Source: Capra hircus
Taxonomy: Eukaryota; Chordata; Mammalia; Artiodactyla; Bovidae
NCBI RefSeq assembly: GCF_001704415.2
Contig: NW_017189517.1
Span: forward strand, 5,281,167-5,345,166
Direction: 5' to 3'
DNA: 64,000 nt
Positions 1 to 11,757 of the stretch are shown here, one piece after another. Numbering within the stretch: position 1 is the first letter of the stretch; each line of letters opens with the position of its first letter. Made by a program: the position numbers and the translations under genes. The notes beneath the pieces were generated by a model, which worked only from the letters and a program-made list of their open reading frames with translations, ran no database searches and was not told the DNA's origin.

Positions 1-829
1 TAGAGATTCCAAGAGAGGGGATTAAAATATAACCATTGAACCAATGGGATTCATATTTTGGTTTGTGAAAAAGAAGTGAGATTACATAATTAATAGTGAC
101 TAGTGATAAAATTTAAGATAATTGGATTATAGTACCACCACCATGATCATGAAATTAAAGTATAATTGAAAAAAATTATGTAGCTCACACAGTTCCTTAA
201 TCAGAAATACAACATATGTGGAAGTGAATGAAGCACAGTGCACTACATTTAGAGAAATATGTTGGGGGAATTGGATACTTAGTTATTTCTATGACAATTT
301 TATAAATTAGTTAAGTAATACACCACACTATTCAGTGGCTTTCATGAAGACTCTCCACTAGGATTTAAAACAAGTTTCTGTTTTTTTTACAGCACACTTC
401 ACACTGGAGCTCCTAATCACATATTAGAAAGTAACTCATTTTCCTCCAAACTGTCGTATTGAAAATCGAATTTTACCTGGGTATTTTCACTCCTCTGAAC
501 TTTGCATTTATTATTTATCAATATTATTGTATTCTTTGAAAAAAGAGATAGTATCAGATTAATTTCTATGTCTTCAGTGATAAAATACCACCCAGTCCCT
601 AGTGTATGTTTATTAGTTGTTTACAGAGTGAATGTTTGATTCTTTATCAAAGAAATTATGTAAATTTGAAATAGTAGCTTCCTTTCAAGCTCTCTGTTTC
701 ATCATAATGAAACTTGAATGGGTTGGTTTAGTATCAAAACATCCTGCCAAGGATTGCTCAAGAGATTGCCTCAAACTCTACATTTAAGTAAAGTTGCCTC
801 TCTTATGTGAAGTCCATGGAAAGCAGTTC
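1..829. other. Unassigned AT-rich sequence
   Basis: No recognisable gene, RNA or repeat. Stop codons are frequent in all frames, and no splice-flanked coding stretch stands out. Confidence 0.5.
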
Positions 830-1420
830 ATTTATTTTATTCAACAAATATTTATTGACACCCTACCATATGTCAGGTACTGTCTTAGGCAGTAATAATA
901 CCTCAATGAAATTGACACACTATGTCCCTGATCTCATACACTTTACTTGCAGTGGAAGGAGATAGACACAGTAAACAAACAGATGATGTCGTGTAAGTGC
1001 TGTAAAGAAAAGTAAAGCAGTGCACAAACATAAGACTACACCAGGTGAAGGATGGGTAATTACTATTAATATTTTATACAGAATGGAAATGAAGGTATCT
1101 CTGATATGCTCTCATGTAAGTAAATATTAGAATTAGGTAAGGGAGAAAATGATGAGATCTCTGGGGAAGATCATCCCAGTCATTGGGAATAGTGAGAAAA
1201 AAAATCATGTGACAGAACCATGCTTGGCATGTTTAGGGGGTAGTAAGGGAGATAGTGCAACTGAAATGGTGTGAGAAAAGGAGAGGGGGGTAAGAGATGA
1301 GATCAAACGTAGGGGTTGCAGGTCATAGAGGGCCATTTATGTCCATGTAAGGACTGGCTGTTACTCTGAGTGAGATGGGAAATACCTGGAGAGATAGGAG
1401 CAGAGAGTGGCATAATCAGA
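830..1420 (+). repeat. Ancient mammalian interspersed repeat, family uncertain
   Basis: The text follows a widespread old mammalian repeat. It opens with the 'caacaaatatttattga' core, then a 'gtcaggtactgt' block, then a 'gggaagatcatcccag' block, and ends in 'tactctgagtgagatggga'. Divergence is high and there are small indels. I recognise the repeat but cannot place its family. Similar 5' cores recur near 37350, 52790 and 54700. A 65-codon frame at 1375-1572 inside it is not credible as a gene. Confidence 0.5.
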
Positions 1421-1823
1421 CATTCAAACTTTCAGAAATTAAGCTTCCTGAAAAATATAACTTGAATGCCTTGATGGAGAATGAAAAAAGAATCATTCAA
1501 GAACTAACAACCAAGAAAATTATCTGTAGAAGGAATTATGTATTAAAAATAGGGATTCAATTAAATATATGAGACTGAGTACAAATATTTTTTTCTAAAT
1601 ATGGCTATAAATCTGGTAATATTTTATCTTTGAAAGCAATGTTCTCTGTTAAAAAAAGTGGTAATCACAGAATAGATAAAAGACTGGGGAAATGAAGAAA
1701 AGAGGTGAATAAAAGTAATTAACTGCTTTTCTACAATGGACAATAAAAATGTTTTTTTTGTGTGTGTGTGTGTGGCAAGTTCAATATAAATTTGAGAATG
1801 CTTTGAAAAGCTTTGTGATAACT
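1421..1823. other. Unassigned sequence with a short TG run
   Basis: Nothing recognisable apart from a short (TG)n run at about 1758-1774. Confidence 0.4.
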
Positions 1824-1837
1824 ACTTCTGGAATTAA

Positions 1838-2280
1838 GAATTCAGCACCACCAAACCAGCTCTCCAACAAATGCTAAAGGATATTCTCTAGACAGGAAAC
1901 ACAAAAAGGGTGTATAAACCCGAACCCAAAACAATAAAGTAAATGGTAACAGGATCATACTTATCAATAATTACCTTAAACGTAAATGGGTTGAATGTCC
2001 TAACCAAAAGGCAAAGACTGGCTGAACGGATATAAAAACAAGACCCCTCTATATGCTGCTTACAAAAGACCCACCTCAAAACAAGGGACACATACAGATT
2101 GAAAGTGAAGGGCAGGAAAAAGATATTCCATGCAAATAGAGACCAAAAGAAAGAAGGAGTGGCAATACTCATATCCGATAAAAGAGACTTTAAAACAAAG
2201 GCTGTGAAAAGAGACAAAGAAGGTCACTACATAATGATCAAAGGATCAATCCAAGAAGAAGATATAACAATTATAAATAT
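1838..2280 (+). mobile_element. Internal L1 fragment (ORF1 end and ORF2 start) with exact TSD
   Basis: The sequence matches the end of L1 ORF1 and the start of ORF2 (endonuclease N-terminus, e.g. 'QETHLKT', 'HANRDQKKEGVAILIS'), and parallels 32125-32560 of the large L1 in this window. It is flanked by the exact 14-bp repeat ACTTCTGGAATTAA at 1824-1837 and 2281-2294. The fragment lacks both ends of L1: there is no 5' leader, no 3' UTR and no poly(A). The TSD shows it arrived as a discrete insertion rather than being a deletion remnant. Reading frames are broken. Confidence 0.85.
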
Positions 2281-2294
2281 ACTTCTGGAATTAA

Positions 2295-2554
2295 AAGCAA
2301 GATATCTGTCCTCTAAATCACTGTGGAAAATAATAATAAGCAAAAATAGTCTATAAAATGTATGAGTGGGAATGACAAGAATATTAAAAAGAGAGCTTTA
2401 TAATAAGATGGAAGAAGTAAAATTAAAAATGGTATGAATGATGATAAAATTAATTAAAATTTCTTATTAGAAAAAAATATTCTCAGCTCTGAGTTGTTTA
2501 CTTCACTGATGAGCTAAAAAAGAGTGGCAATAAGGTATAGAAAGGCCACACGCA

Positions 2555-2592
<38 letters not shown>

Positions 2593-2859
2593 GATGAGCA
2601 GCAATATTTCAGGCACTCAAAATCAGAAAAAAAAAAAAAGCTAGGTACAGTGCTAATTGGAATAAAAAGATTAAAATATATTACTAAAATATATTATCTC
2701 TAATAAAAAATGAACAATTATGGGGCTTTAAGTGCTATCATAATATGAAAGTATACAAAAGCCAGAAGTTTTTCTCAGTTGAATTTAAAAAGGAAACATA
2801 GGAAGGAAGAAAAGAATGAATGAACAAAATAAAGAAAAATATATTACCAAACACAAGTG
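2295..2859. other. Unassigned sequence around a CA microsatellite
   Basis: Apart from the (CA)n run and a short A-run near 2628-2639, nothing is recognisable. Confidence 0.4.
2557..2591 (+). repeat. (CA)n microsatellite
   Basis: About 17 uninterrupted CA dinucleotides. Likely length-polymorphic. Confidence 0.95.
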
Positions 2860-3690
2860 AAGTGCAGTGGGGATTGTGCATACCAATATCAGGGAAATGC
2901 AAATTAAACCACAGCAAAATGTCACCTCATACTTCTTATGAAGTCTATTATCAAAAAGACAAGCAATAGGAAATGCTACTGAGGATGTGGAGAAAAGGGT
3001 GTTATATGCTGGATAAAAGGGTGCCATATACTGCTAGTGGGAATGGAAATGGCTGCAGCCACTATAGAAAACAGTATGGAGATTGCTTAAAAAAAAAAAA
3101 AAAAAGAACTACAACATGATCCAGCAATCCCAATTCTGGGTATTTAAAGAAATGAAACCACTATCTCAAAGAGAAATCTGTACACCCATGTTCACTGCAG
3201 TATTATTCACAATTGCCCAGGTGTGGAAACAATTTAAGTTTCTTCTGACAGATGAATACAGAAAGTGTGATAAACCTATCTGTTGATTGATAAATTGATC
3301 TATGAATGAATATAATTCAACCTTAAAAAAGGAGAAAGTATTGTCATTTGCAAAAATATGGAATGAACCTGGAGGGTATTATGCTAAGTGAAACAAGCCA
3401 GAAAGAGAAAGACAAACATTGCATAGCATCACTTACATGTGAATTGGGGGTAAAAAGAGGGCAAAAAGTCAAACTTATAGAAACGGAGAACATGGTTGCA
3501 ATTGCCAGAGGCTGCAGTGCTGGGGACTGGGGGTGGGGTATAGAGAGAGGCTAGTAAAAGGGTACACATTTCCAGTTTTAAGATGAGTGAGGTCTGAGGA
3601 TTTAATGCATGTGATAGTGACTATATAATACTGTATTGTACAATTGAAATTTGCAAAGAAAATAGATGTTAAATATTTTTTAACTAAAAA
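2860..3690 (+). mobile_element. Old L1 3' end (ORF2 C-terminus and 3' UTR)
   Basis: Degenerate L1 ORF2 C-terminal text: 'YQYQGNANQTTAKCHL'-like, then 'IQQSQFWVFKEM', corresponding to the usual 'DPAIPLLG' region, then 'MFTAVLFTIAQVWKQ'. A typical old L1 3' UTR follows ('ggttgcaattgccagaggc', 'gggtacacatttccag', 'tattgtacaattgaaatttgc'). An internal A-run lies near 3089-3106. There are many stops and frameshifts, so this is a dead mammalian-wide L1 rather than the ruminant L1 seen at 27-36 kb. Confidence 0.75.
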
Positions 3691-4414
3691 CAGTGTAAGT
3701 ATGAGAAAATTAATGTTGACTCGTTAACTTAGTGATTGAAGTCCTTTTACAATATATCATATATCAAACTATTACATTGCACACTTAAAATATATTAGAA
3801 TTTTATCAATTATAACTTAATAAACCTGAATAAAATTGTATGTGATCTTAAAAAATCAGAATATTTGCAAAAATACAAGACAATAGACAAATGAAAGAAC
3901 ACAGTAAGAAATACCCCCAAATCTTCATTTCTATAAGAATTATGTATATGATAAAAATGACTTAAAATCACAAGAAAAGAATGGGGTTTTTAAGGTGTTG
4001 TGGAGCCAATTGATTATTTTAAAGAATCATTATATACTATATGTAAATATATGTTAATGTATATGATATAAACTTGATAAATGAACCAGATACCAAAATA
4101 AATTCTAGATTCATTAAATATATATATAATCAAACCATAAATCAAAAGAAATGAATAGAAAAAAAAGTTACTGTTTATATGATCTCAAATTAGAAAAAAA
4201 AATCTCCAAGCATACAAGCCAAAACAGAAATTGTAAAAATATTGATATGTTGAGCTACACAAATCCCAAAATATTAACGTGTATATTTCATTTACTTATT
4301 CTTAGAAGTAGTAGCTGTTATGAATGCTATAGTTGAAAACATTATACAGAACTAAAGACAGATAATAAACTTAGGTCTTGAAAAATGCTTAAAACATGAC
4401 AAAAGTTACTGATC
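3691..4414. other. Unassigned AT-rich sequence
   Basis: No feature supported. The first 150 bases may still be L1 3' UTR. Confidence 0.4.
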
Positions 4415-4530
4415 TAATATATAAAGAACTGTTATAACTCAATAAGAAAATAGAATTATCCATATATATATATATATATATATATAAAGGAACCATGAAC
4501 AGACAATTCAAGGAGAAGGAAAATAGAGCT
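4415..4530 (+). mobile_element. Probable old L1 ORF2 fragment
   Basis: 'ataaagaactgttataactc' and 'accatgaacagacaattcaa' resemble the ORF2 stretch around 'NRQFTKE' of old L1s, split by a (TA)n run. Short and degenerate. Confidence 0.4.
4462..4487. repeat. (TA)n microsatellite
   Basis: About 13 TA units. Confidence 0.9.
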
Positions 4531-4863
4531 CTTGTTTACTGCAGAGCAGAATTTACTTATTCAGACATAGAAACTATATGATAGATTCTAATACATCTAA
4601 TCTTGTTTGCTTGTGCTCTCTCTCTTGCTCTTTGACGCTTTCCAAATATGTGATATCCTAACGGCTCTCTTGTCTTCCAGCATTGCTCTATGGGGTCATT
4701 ATGTTTTTCTGTATTATGCTTTCTTATATTTCATTATATGAAATTTAGTGTAGACAAGTGAGCTGTCTGCCAACTGAACAGAATCCATTCTCCCTAAGTA
4801 TTTTATGACCTTTTCAATCGTCTCTACTAGAGCTTTGAAATTTACCACTGGTCTACACTCATT
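4531..4863. other. Unassigned sequence
   Basis: No gene or repeat recognised. Confidence 0.4.
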
Positions 4864-5073
4864 TGTGCGTGCTAAGTCACTTCTGTCATGTCTAACTCTT
4901 TGTGACCCTATGGGCTGTAGCCCCCCAGGCTCCTCTATCCGTGGGATTCTCCAGGCAAGAAATCTGGAGTGGTTTGCCATGTCCTTCTCCAGGGGATCCT
5001 CCTGATCCAGGGATTGAATCACGTCTTTTATGTCTCCTGCCCTGGCAGGCAGGTTATTTACCACTAGCACCAC
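4864..5073 (-). mobile_element. Bov-tA SINE, near full length
   Basis: Reverse complement of a Bov-tA SINE. Read on +, it begins in the BovB-like tail ('gtgctaagtcacttctgtca'), passes through 'ccaggctcctctatccgtgg' and 'gtccttctccaggggatcct', and ends in the tRNA-derived head ('cctggcaggcaggttattta'). Pol III-transcribed, non-coding, and mobilised by BovB enzymes. A 120-codon minus-strand frame at 4714-5076 runs through it and is not a gene. I found no clear TSD. Confidence 0.85.
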
Positions 5074-5624
5074 CATCTACTAAAATAAACTATCCAATAC
5101 CTAGGCCCTCAAGACAAAACCATTGATGGACAGGATTTTTATCCACTTATGCACTGTCTCCTGGCCAATTAGAACACAGAGAAATGCTTGACACAATGGC
5201 TGTTAGTATGTAGACTAGGTGATGATTTAAAGTACAATCTGATATGAAAAGATGAGATAGCTCAGGAGATTTTCTTGCTTTGGAATTGAAACTTACAATT
5301 GAAATTTAAAAGAACAAAAGGGAAAGTTAATTGAGACAGTTACTGGTGAAAGCCACCACTTAGAGCATGTGAGTTAATCTGAGATTTGACTAGAATTGGC
5401 CTGCTGCAAGCTCAAGTTGTTATGGGAGCTATTCAGTAGATCATAGAACAGAGGATACACCCAAAGAGATACAGGGAACTCATAAGAATTACAAATTTCC
5501 ACAGAAACTTCAGTACTTGCCAACTTTTGAATTCCTGTCCTAGTCCACAAAGAACTATCATATTATTGCAGTAAGTTAAATGAATGCATTAATTTTCTTT
5601 TACTGAACAACATACTTTCACAAA
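5074..5624. other. Unassigned sequence upstream of the LTR
   Basis: No gene or repeat recognised. Confidence 0.4.
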
Positions 5625-6884
5625 CTTAGCTGTTGGGAGCCAGCGTGAGGAACTCCACCCATGGCAAAGGTCATGAGGAAGGAAGCTTGGCATACGCAAA
5701 GGCGTGATCAAGCCTCAGGAAACCCCCTGTTCCCGAGCATCTAACCCCAAACCAGAGTACTTTATGGGGAGCTCTCCCCCATAACCATTTCTCTCAGAGA
5801 AGGAGTTAACGTGCAGCTCCAGTTAATAAAAATTCCTCGGCGTGACAAGAGTGTTTCTACTTACGAACTCTGGAGGTTCTCTGGCCTGCCTGATCAGGCT
5901 CATCTGGCCACATGTGATTGTTTACAGCCTCCCAACTGTGAGAGGCACGGGATGTTTTAAAACTTTCTAAATACAGACTCTTTTGAGAAGTTAGAAGATC
6001 ATTAGTATAGTATTAGTAGGTTGATTAGGAATTATATTGGTGAAGGGTTTTTTCATTTGTCCTGCCAATAATTACTGCTAATTCACTGCCCTGGGTGTGA
6101 CAAGGATGTCTCAGGCCAAACCTCTCTGCTGACAGACTAGCTTGTGTGACAACCTCTCAACCATAAACAGCAGAGAGTTTGGAGTATTAGCATAGGGCTT
6201 GTTTCATTGATGAGTCAATGATTGCCATCAGGCCTCCATATCCTTAGGCACCTGGGAATATATTAATCAATGTGTTTGGAATATAGAAAAAGAAATATAG
6301 TAGTTTTTTGATGTTAGCAATACTAGACTTTTGAGTTAATGAATCTTCTCTTTTGTTATAGATCACTGTACTTTGTTATAAATCACTATAAATCACTTGC
6401 TATGCAAAAATGTAACTTTATCACTATCTTAAAACAAAATAGATCTTAAGGGGAACATTGGTGAAGGGTTTACATTTGTTGAGTCAATATTTGCTGCTAA
6501 AACTTCATATTCCTGCCCTTATAATGAATATAACTAGCATATAGGAAAAATAAGTATTAACCTTTAAGATTAATCATGTTAAACCTTAGGTTAAGTAAAT
6601 TCCTTTCTTGATTGTAACTCACTACACCCTCATCTTATAGGAATGCAACTTTATTTGGAGGGTGGCGCCTGATTTAAGAAAAAATCACCCCTGGAAAAAT
6701 AAGTTTTGTGGTTAACTGACCAACCTCAGAAAGGGCCATAAAATGTCAGCAGACCTCATGGCTAAAAGATGATGAAACTCATAAGACCTTTGTATAATTT
6801 TATATGAAGCATCTGATTGTGACAAGGGTCAGGTCTGCTGACCCCCACGTGACTCTGTATTCATCCCTATGTATAACAAAAAGG

Positions 6885-6891
6885 TATAAAA
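6885..6891 (+). promoter_or_regulatory. LTR TATA box
   Basis: TATAAAA inside the solo LTR, about 390 bp before its 3' end. It is the best TATA match in the right position to mark the U3/R border. Activity is not shown. Confidence 0.5.
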
Positions 6892-6903
6892 ACAAACCTG
6901 AAA

Positions 6904-6909
6904 AATAAA
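6904..6909 (+). terminator. LTR polyadenylation signal
   Basis: AATAAA 13 bp after the TATA box, a close spacing seen in some class-II LTRs. Inferred from position within the LTR. Confidence 0.5.
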
Positions 6910-7344
6910 GAAATCGGATCAGTTTCTGGAAAGACTGATTCCCCCGTGACATTTCTTTCTCGCTCCCCGTTTTCCTGGCTGAATTCCCATCTGAAATGTG
7001 GGTACTCACCAAGCCTGCTAATTCTGCCTGGGTTTCTGAGATCGGACTGGGGAGGCCTCAGTGCCTCCTCTCCTTTGGGAGAATGGAAAGACGCCTGTGG
7101 CCTATGTAGGTGGTGATTGGTATTCCATGTAAACCAGTTATTCAGCCTCTTTTCTCCACTAATTCTCCTACTACACTATCTGTTTCTCTTCTATATCTGT
7201 AATTAAATAAGTTTTTTCCAGGACGCCGACTCTGTCCCCACCTTCGAATCACCCTGGATCCACTGGGGCTGGACCCCGGCACTTAGCAATTTAAAAACAC
7301 ATACATAATTTTATAGCTTGTGTAGATCATGAGTCTGAGTCTAA

Positions 7345-7850
7345 CTTAACTACAACCTTTCCTCAGTTTCTCAAAGGCAACAGTCAAGGTGTTGGCCAGG
7401 CTGCATTCCATTCTGTAGCTAGAAGTCCTCTTTGAAACAATTCAGTTCCTTGTACCTATAGAACTAAGTTTTCTGGTTTTTGCTGGCTGTAGGTCAGGGG
7501 CCATTCTGAGTTCCTAGAAACCTCACATTTCTCTGCTGCATGGTCTACTCCATGGGCGGTTCACAACATGGATATTAGATTCTTCAAGGTCAACAAGAGA
7601 ATTTCTTGCTGAAGTCTACTAAAATATAGACTCATATAATGGTAGGCAACCCACAATCTTTGTCATACTATATTGATTAAGCTCAAGCCACAGGATCTGG
7701 TGCACTCAAGGGGAGGGTATTATTTAAGGGTATGATTAGTTAGGGGTCAACTTAGGGTATGTCCACCACAGTGAGTGTCTGCTACATGCGTTCAAGTGTG
7801 GCTATGAAACATGTTACCACAAATTTTTTGTGAATGGCTGAATTTTAATA
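7345..7850 (+). repeat. Ancient mammalian repeat, family uncertain
   Basis: Matches the outline of a widespread old repeat: 'caacagtcaaggtgttggcc', 'attcagttccttgta', 'ctccatgggcggttcacaac', 'cactcaaggggagggtatta'. Heavily diverged. Family not settled from memory. Confidence 0.5.
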
Positions 7851-8404
7851 AACAGATACAAGGACACACACACATTCTCCGTTTTTTATTTACTTTCTAT
7901 CAACATTTATCCCCCCTTTGACAGAATATAAGAAATTATTTTTTTCATTAATATAATTTCTCTTCTAGTGGAAAGCTCGTTGACAATAACTATAGGTCTG
8001 AACCTCGGGAAGTTGGTTAAGCTAGCTGAGGAAGTATGCACTGTGTTTAATTAACCATTATTCATTGATTTTGTTCTTTCTAAATCAGATCTCAGATACT
8101 ACATTACTACTTAATCAGTTGAATTTAAGCTCTGAGAATCACCAACGTGCAACCTCACCTTTACCCCGACCTGATTTTATCAAACATATAAATTAGAGAA
8201 GGAATGCTTGAGCAAATATGAAGCTACCATGAACAATTAAATGGTTTCATAATCTAAAATACAAACAGCTGTTTTGTAGAAACATATTTTATTGGTTTTT
8301 CTAAATGAAGTATTTCTCTTCATTAATATAGATCAAATAGAAGATGCAGTAACTAATTGCAAGAACCTGTATTTTACTTTTAGGGAAGTAACAACCATTC
8401 ACTA
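7851..8404. other. Unassigned sequence
   Basis: No gene or repeat recognised. Confidence 0.4.
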
Positions 8405-8414
8405 GAAAATGAAT

Positions 8415-8552
8415 GTTGTTGCTATTTTGTTCAGTCTCTCAGTCATGTCTGACTCTTGCCACCCTATGGACTATAGCCTACCAGGCTCCTCTGTCCATGA
8501 AATTTTCCAGGCAAGAATACTGGAGTGAGTTGCCATTTCCTTCTCCAGGGGA
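8415..8552 (-). mobile_element. 5'-truncated Bov-A SINE
   Basis: Reverse complement of the Bov-A body ('cagtcatgtctgactcttgc' ... 'ttgccatttccttctccagg'). The tRNA-like head is missing. Flanked by a 10-bp TSD with one mismatch: gaaaatgaat at 8405-8414 and gagaatgaat at 8553-8562. Confidence 0.85.
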
Positions 8553-8562
8553 GAGAATGAAT

Positions 8563-9235
8563 AGGAAGCCTAAATTATGAAAAATGACTATTTTAGCATA
8601 CTTCCTCAAATGACAGATTTCACTACACTTCAAAGTTCAACTGGAATGCAATCTCTAAGTCTGAAGCAATTAATAAAATATTCATCTTGTATAAAATTGC
8701 AGTACTATTAGGAAAAGGAGGAAGATGACTTGTAGATATCAAACTAATGGAACCTACTTATTTATATATCTATTCATAGAAAGGAGACTCATAAAGCCAA
8801 AAATTATATCTATTTACTTTGATAGATCAATTTTCCTTATCTAAAAAACTCAGATAACAGTATAAAAATGTTTCTTTCTGCAAGAAAATATTTTATGTAG
8901 CCTTAAATGTAAGTACTTCTACACATGCACTATCCTAAAAAGTTTGTGGCTACCTCTTTGAAAATACTAAATCAAAATTAGGCTGACAGTGAATTTCTAT
9001 GTACTATGCACTCTGCTTGATGCATCCTGAAGAAAGGGCACAAACAAGGAAGGATACAGTCCTTGTTCTTAAGTAGTATGCAATAAAAAATGTCATCATC
9101 CACAAAGAAAAGGGAATTGATGATGTGATGATTAAATAGTTACTTAAAAACACAGCTATAAGAGAGGTGATAAGGCAGAAGATGACTGTAGGATTTCAGA
9201 TAAAGAAAAAGTCATTGGGAGGAATGAATGGTATA
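8563..9235. other. Unassigned sequence
   Basis: No gene or repeat recognised. Confidence 0.4.
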
Positions 9236-9400
9236 CTGAATAGAGCACCAGTCAAGTAGTCAGAAGGAATTTTCTATTTCTAGTTTTGTTGCCAGTTAGT
9301 CGTATGACCTACAAATCCATTTTCTTTTCTTGGTTAATTGCTTAATTTATAAAATGAAATCTATGGCTCTCATGCATAGTATGTATAGTTCATTCCAACT
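9236..9400 (-). repeat. MIR-like SINE fragment
   Basis: Faint match to reverse-complement MIR: 'agagcaccagtcaagtagtc', 'gttgccagttagtcgtatga', 'taatttataaaatgaaat'. Confidence 0.45.
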
Positions 9401-10860
9401 CTAAAAGTATATGCTCTGATCATGGCTATGGAAAGCTTAATAAAAGAAGATTCTAAGGTAGCTGAGCTGGTCCTATTTGAATGTGATTTGACCAGACAAG
9501 AAGTAGCATGAGGATATTTCCTGGAAGAGAAAGTGCTTAAGCCAAGATATAGAAGTAGATACCACAAGATTTAATTAAATAGAACTCATCAATAGAAAGT
9601 CAGTATTTTTTCCTAATTTTCCTGATTGTGAAAGAATATTTTAGGTTATCTTTTTCTCTGACTATAATGAAAACTCTTTGTGAGATGCCCAGACTTCATT
9701 TCCCCAACAATAAACAAGATTAGGGCATTGGAACATGACTGGATAGACTTCCAGTATATCTGAATGAACCACGGATTTCTGGTTCAACCATGTAAGACAC
9801 ACAAAATTTCAGAACCTCTGTCTTCACAGTGGATCTCAGATCTCAGGTCAGATCTATTAATTTTCAGTTTTTCTATTTGAAATTTAAAATGAGGAAAGAA
9901 AAATGAAAAACCTAGACTGATCAGATTCTTTCTCTATTCAGGTGAGGTGCCAGGTCCTAGTCTTTATTAAATTTCTTGTCATTTGATGAATTAAATATAA
10001 TTATAATGAACTCACTTGGGATTTGATTATAATCTATAGAGTTTTTCTTTCCAATTACATAGCTTCATATTAACTCTTAAATTTAAATGTGTAACATTTC
10101 ATTCAAACATTAGAGAGCCACATACTTCTGACCATTTTGCAGAAGGGTTGTCTGAAATGATCTTGAATACTGCACAAGATTTTCATTAAATCTGACAACT
10201 GCACTCAGAAACAGGTAAGTGGCTCCAATTAATATTCTTTTTTCATAGGTTGGCAGTTCTAGACCCAGACCCATCCTAAAGGACTCAAGGGACAGTTAAG
10301 TTGTTTCCTGGCTTTTGCCTTTTCCTTTTGCTCCTATTGGTCAAGTGAAAACTTCCCATTCACTAGAAGTTCATTCTTAGCTATTAAGTGGTACAAGTGG
10401 CCAATGAAGACTATAGGAACAATCTAGCTCTGACATTTTACCAAAGGATGTCTTAAACTTAGGCAGTGAAAAAAAAAAAAAAAACAGAACTGAATGTTTC
10501 TGAATGGTTTAATGGATACATGAACAAAGATGTGATACCAATTTCTCAATGTTACAGAATAACTAAGGGAGACTTTTTGTTGATTCATTCATTAGTTTAT
10601 CCATGCATCTTAATTTTGGCTTATTCCTTCAAGCGTTTGTATATATATGACAATCTATGAAAAGATTCTGTAATTTTATTTTCCAAAAGCTTACAAAATG
10701 CATTTTACTTTTTTGAAACATTTTTTAATGAATCTATGTCTATTTGAGGTGAGCGTCCATCACTATCTGAATTTGAAGTTAAAGATTCATTCTGTACATT
10801 TATTCATGCCGTAACAATATGTTAAGCCTTATGCTAGGTAGTATAAAAAATAAAGTGTTC
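9401..10860. other. Unassigned sequence
   Basis: No convincing gene. A 17-base A-run lies near 10469. The 64-65 codon frames here have no recognisable content. Confidence 0.4.
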
Positions 10861-10877
10861 ATATATATATGTATGTA

Positions 10878-10904
<27 letters not shown>
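10861..10904. repeat. TATG/TA microsatellite
   Basis: (TA)n with three TATG units, directly abutting the 3' tail side of the next BovB. Confidence 0.9.
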
Positions 10905-10907
<3 letters not shown>

Positions 10908-10908
<1 letters not shown>

Positions 10909-11316
10909 CATTGTTGTCGTTCAGCCACTCAGTCGTGTCTGACTCTTGCAACCCCATGGACTGCAGCACACCAAGCTTCCCTGTACATCACCAACTCCTG
11001 GACCTTGCTCAAACTCATGTCCATTGAATTGGTGATGCCATCCAACCGCCTCAACCTCTGTTGTTGCCTTCTCCTCCTGCCTTCAATCTTTCCCAGCATC
11101 AGGGTCTTTTTTAATTAGTCAGCTCTCTGCATCAAATGGTCAAAGCATTGGAGCTTCACATTCAGCATCAGTCCTTCCCATGAATATTTAGGATTGGTTT
11201 CCTCTAGGATTGACTGGTTTGATCTCCTTGCAATGCAAGGCACTCTCAAGAGTCTTCTCCGATACCACAGTTTTTGGCACATCAATTCTTCAGCACTCAG
11301 CATTCTTTATGGTTGG
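10908..11316 (-). mobile_element. BovB LINE, 3' end
   Basis: Reverse-complement BovB 3' terminus. Read on +, it runs from 'ttcagccactcagtcgtgtc' to 'ggtggccatagagag' and is cut where the L1 at 11317 begins. It encodes the degenerate C-terminus ('RRLLRVPCIARRSNQSILEE' on the minus strand). 5' truncation is usual for BovB. Confidence 0.85.
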
Positions 11317-11757
11317 CCATAGAGAGAATGAAATAATGCCATTTGCAGCTACATGGATTGACCTAGAGATTATCATGCTAACCAAAGTAAGTCAGAAAAA
11401 GAAATACAAATACCATATGATATCAGTCATGTGGAATTTAAAATATGACACAAATAAACATATCTAGGAAACAGAAACAGAGTCACAGACATAGAAAACA
11501 GACTCGTGGTTACCAAGAGGGAGGCAGTAGGGGAGGGATGGATTGGGAGTTTGGGATTAGCAGATGCAAACTAGTATATAGAGAACTGATAAACACTAAT
11601 GTATAGCACAAGGGACTATATTCAATATCCTGTGACAATCATAATTAAAAAAGAATATAAAAACAATATATATATATAATAACTGAATTACTTTGCTATA
11701 CAACAGATATTTACACAACATTGTAAAATAACTATGCTTCAATAAAATAAAAAAGGA
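11317..11757 (+). mobile_element. L1 3' end (ORF2 tail and 3' UTR)
   Basis: Starts at the ORF2 tail 'RENEIMPFAATWIDLEIIML' and continues through 'VSQKKKYKYHMISVMWNL' into a ruminant L1 3' UTR ('gtatagcacaagggactata') and an A-rich end ('caataaaataaaaaagg'). It is fused directly to the BovB 3' fragment on its left, so one of the two interrupted or truncated the other. Confidence 0.8.

Larger units (their letters stand above)
5631..7281 (+). mobile_element. Solo LTR of a class-II endogenous retrovirus (BTLTR1-like)
   Basis: Begins TGTTGGGAGCCAGCGTGAGG and ends CTGGACCCCGGCA, i.e. TG...CA termini. It is flanked by the exact 6-bp repeat CTTAGC at 5625-5630 and 7282-7287. A 6-bp TSD is typical of betaretrovirus-like (ERVK/ERV2) integrases. 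The length is 1,651 bp and there is no gag, pol or env, so the provirus collapsed by LTR-LTR recombination. The family name is from memory of bovine LTRs and was not checked. The LTR has its own TATA box and poly(A) signal, and an internal repeated motif (ATTGGTGAAGGGTTT at 6036-6050 and 6457-6471). Confidence 0.85.

Noticed and set aside
4714..5076. 120-codon minus frame
   Set aside because: It consists mostly of a Bov-tA SINE, and the protein-like text recurs wherever this SINE occurs.
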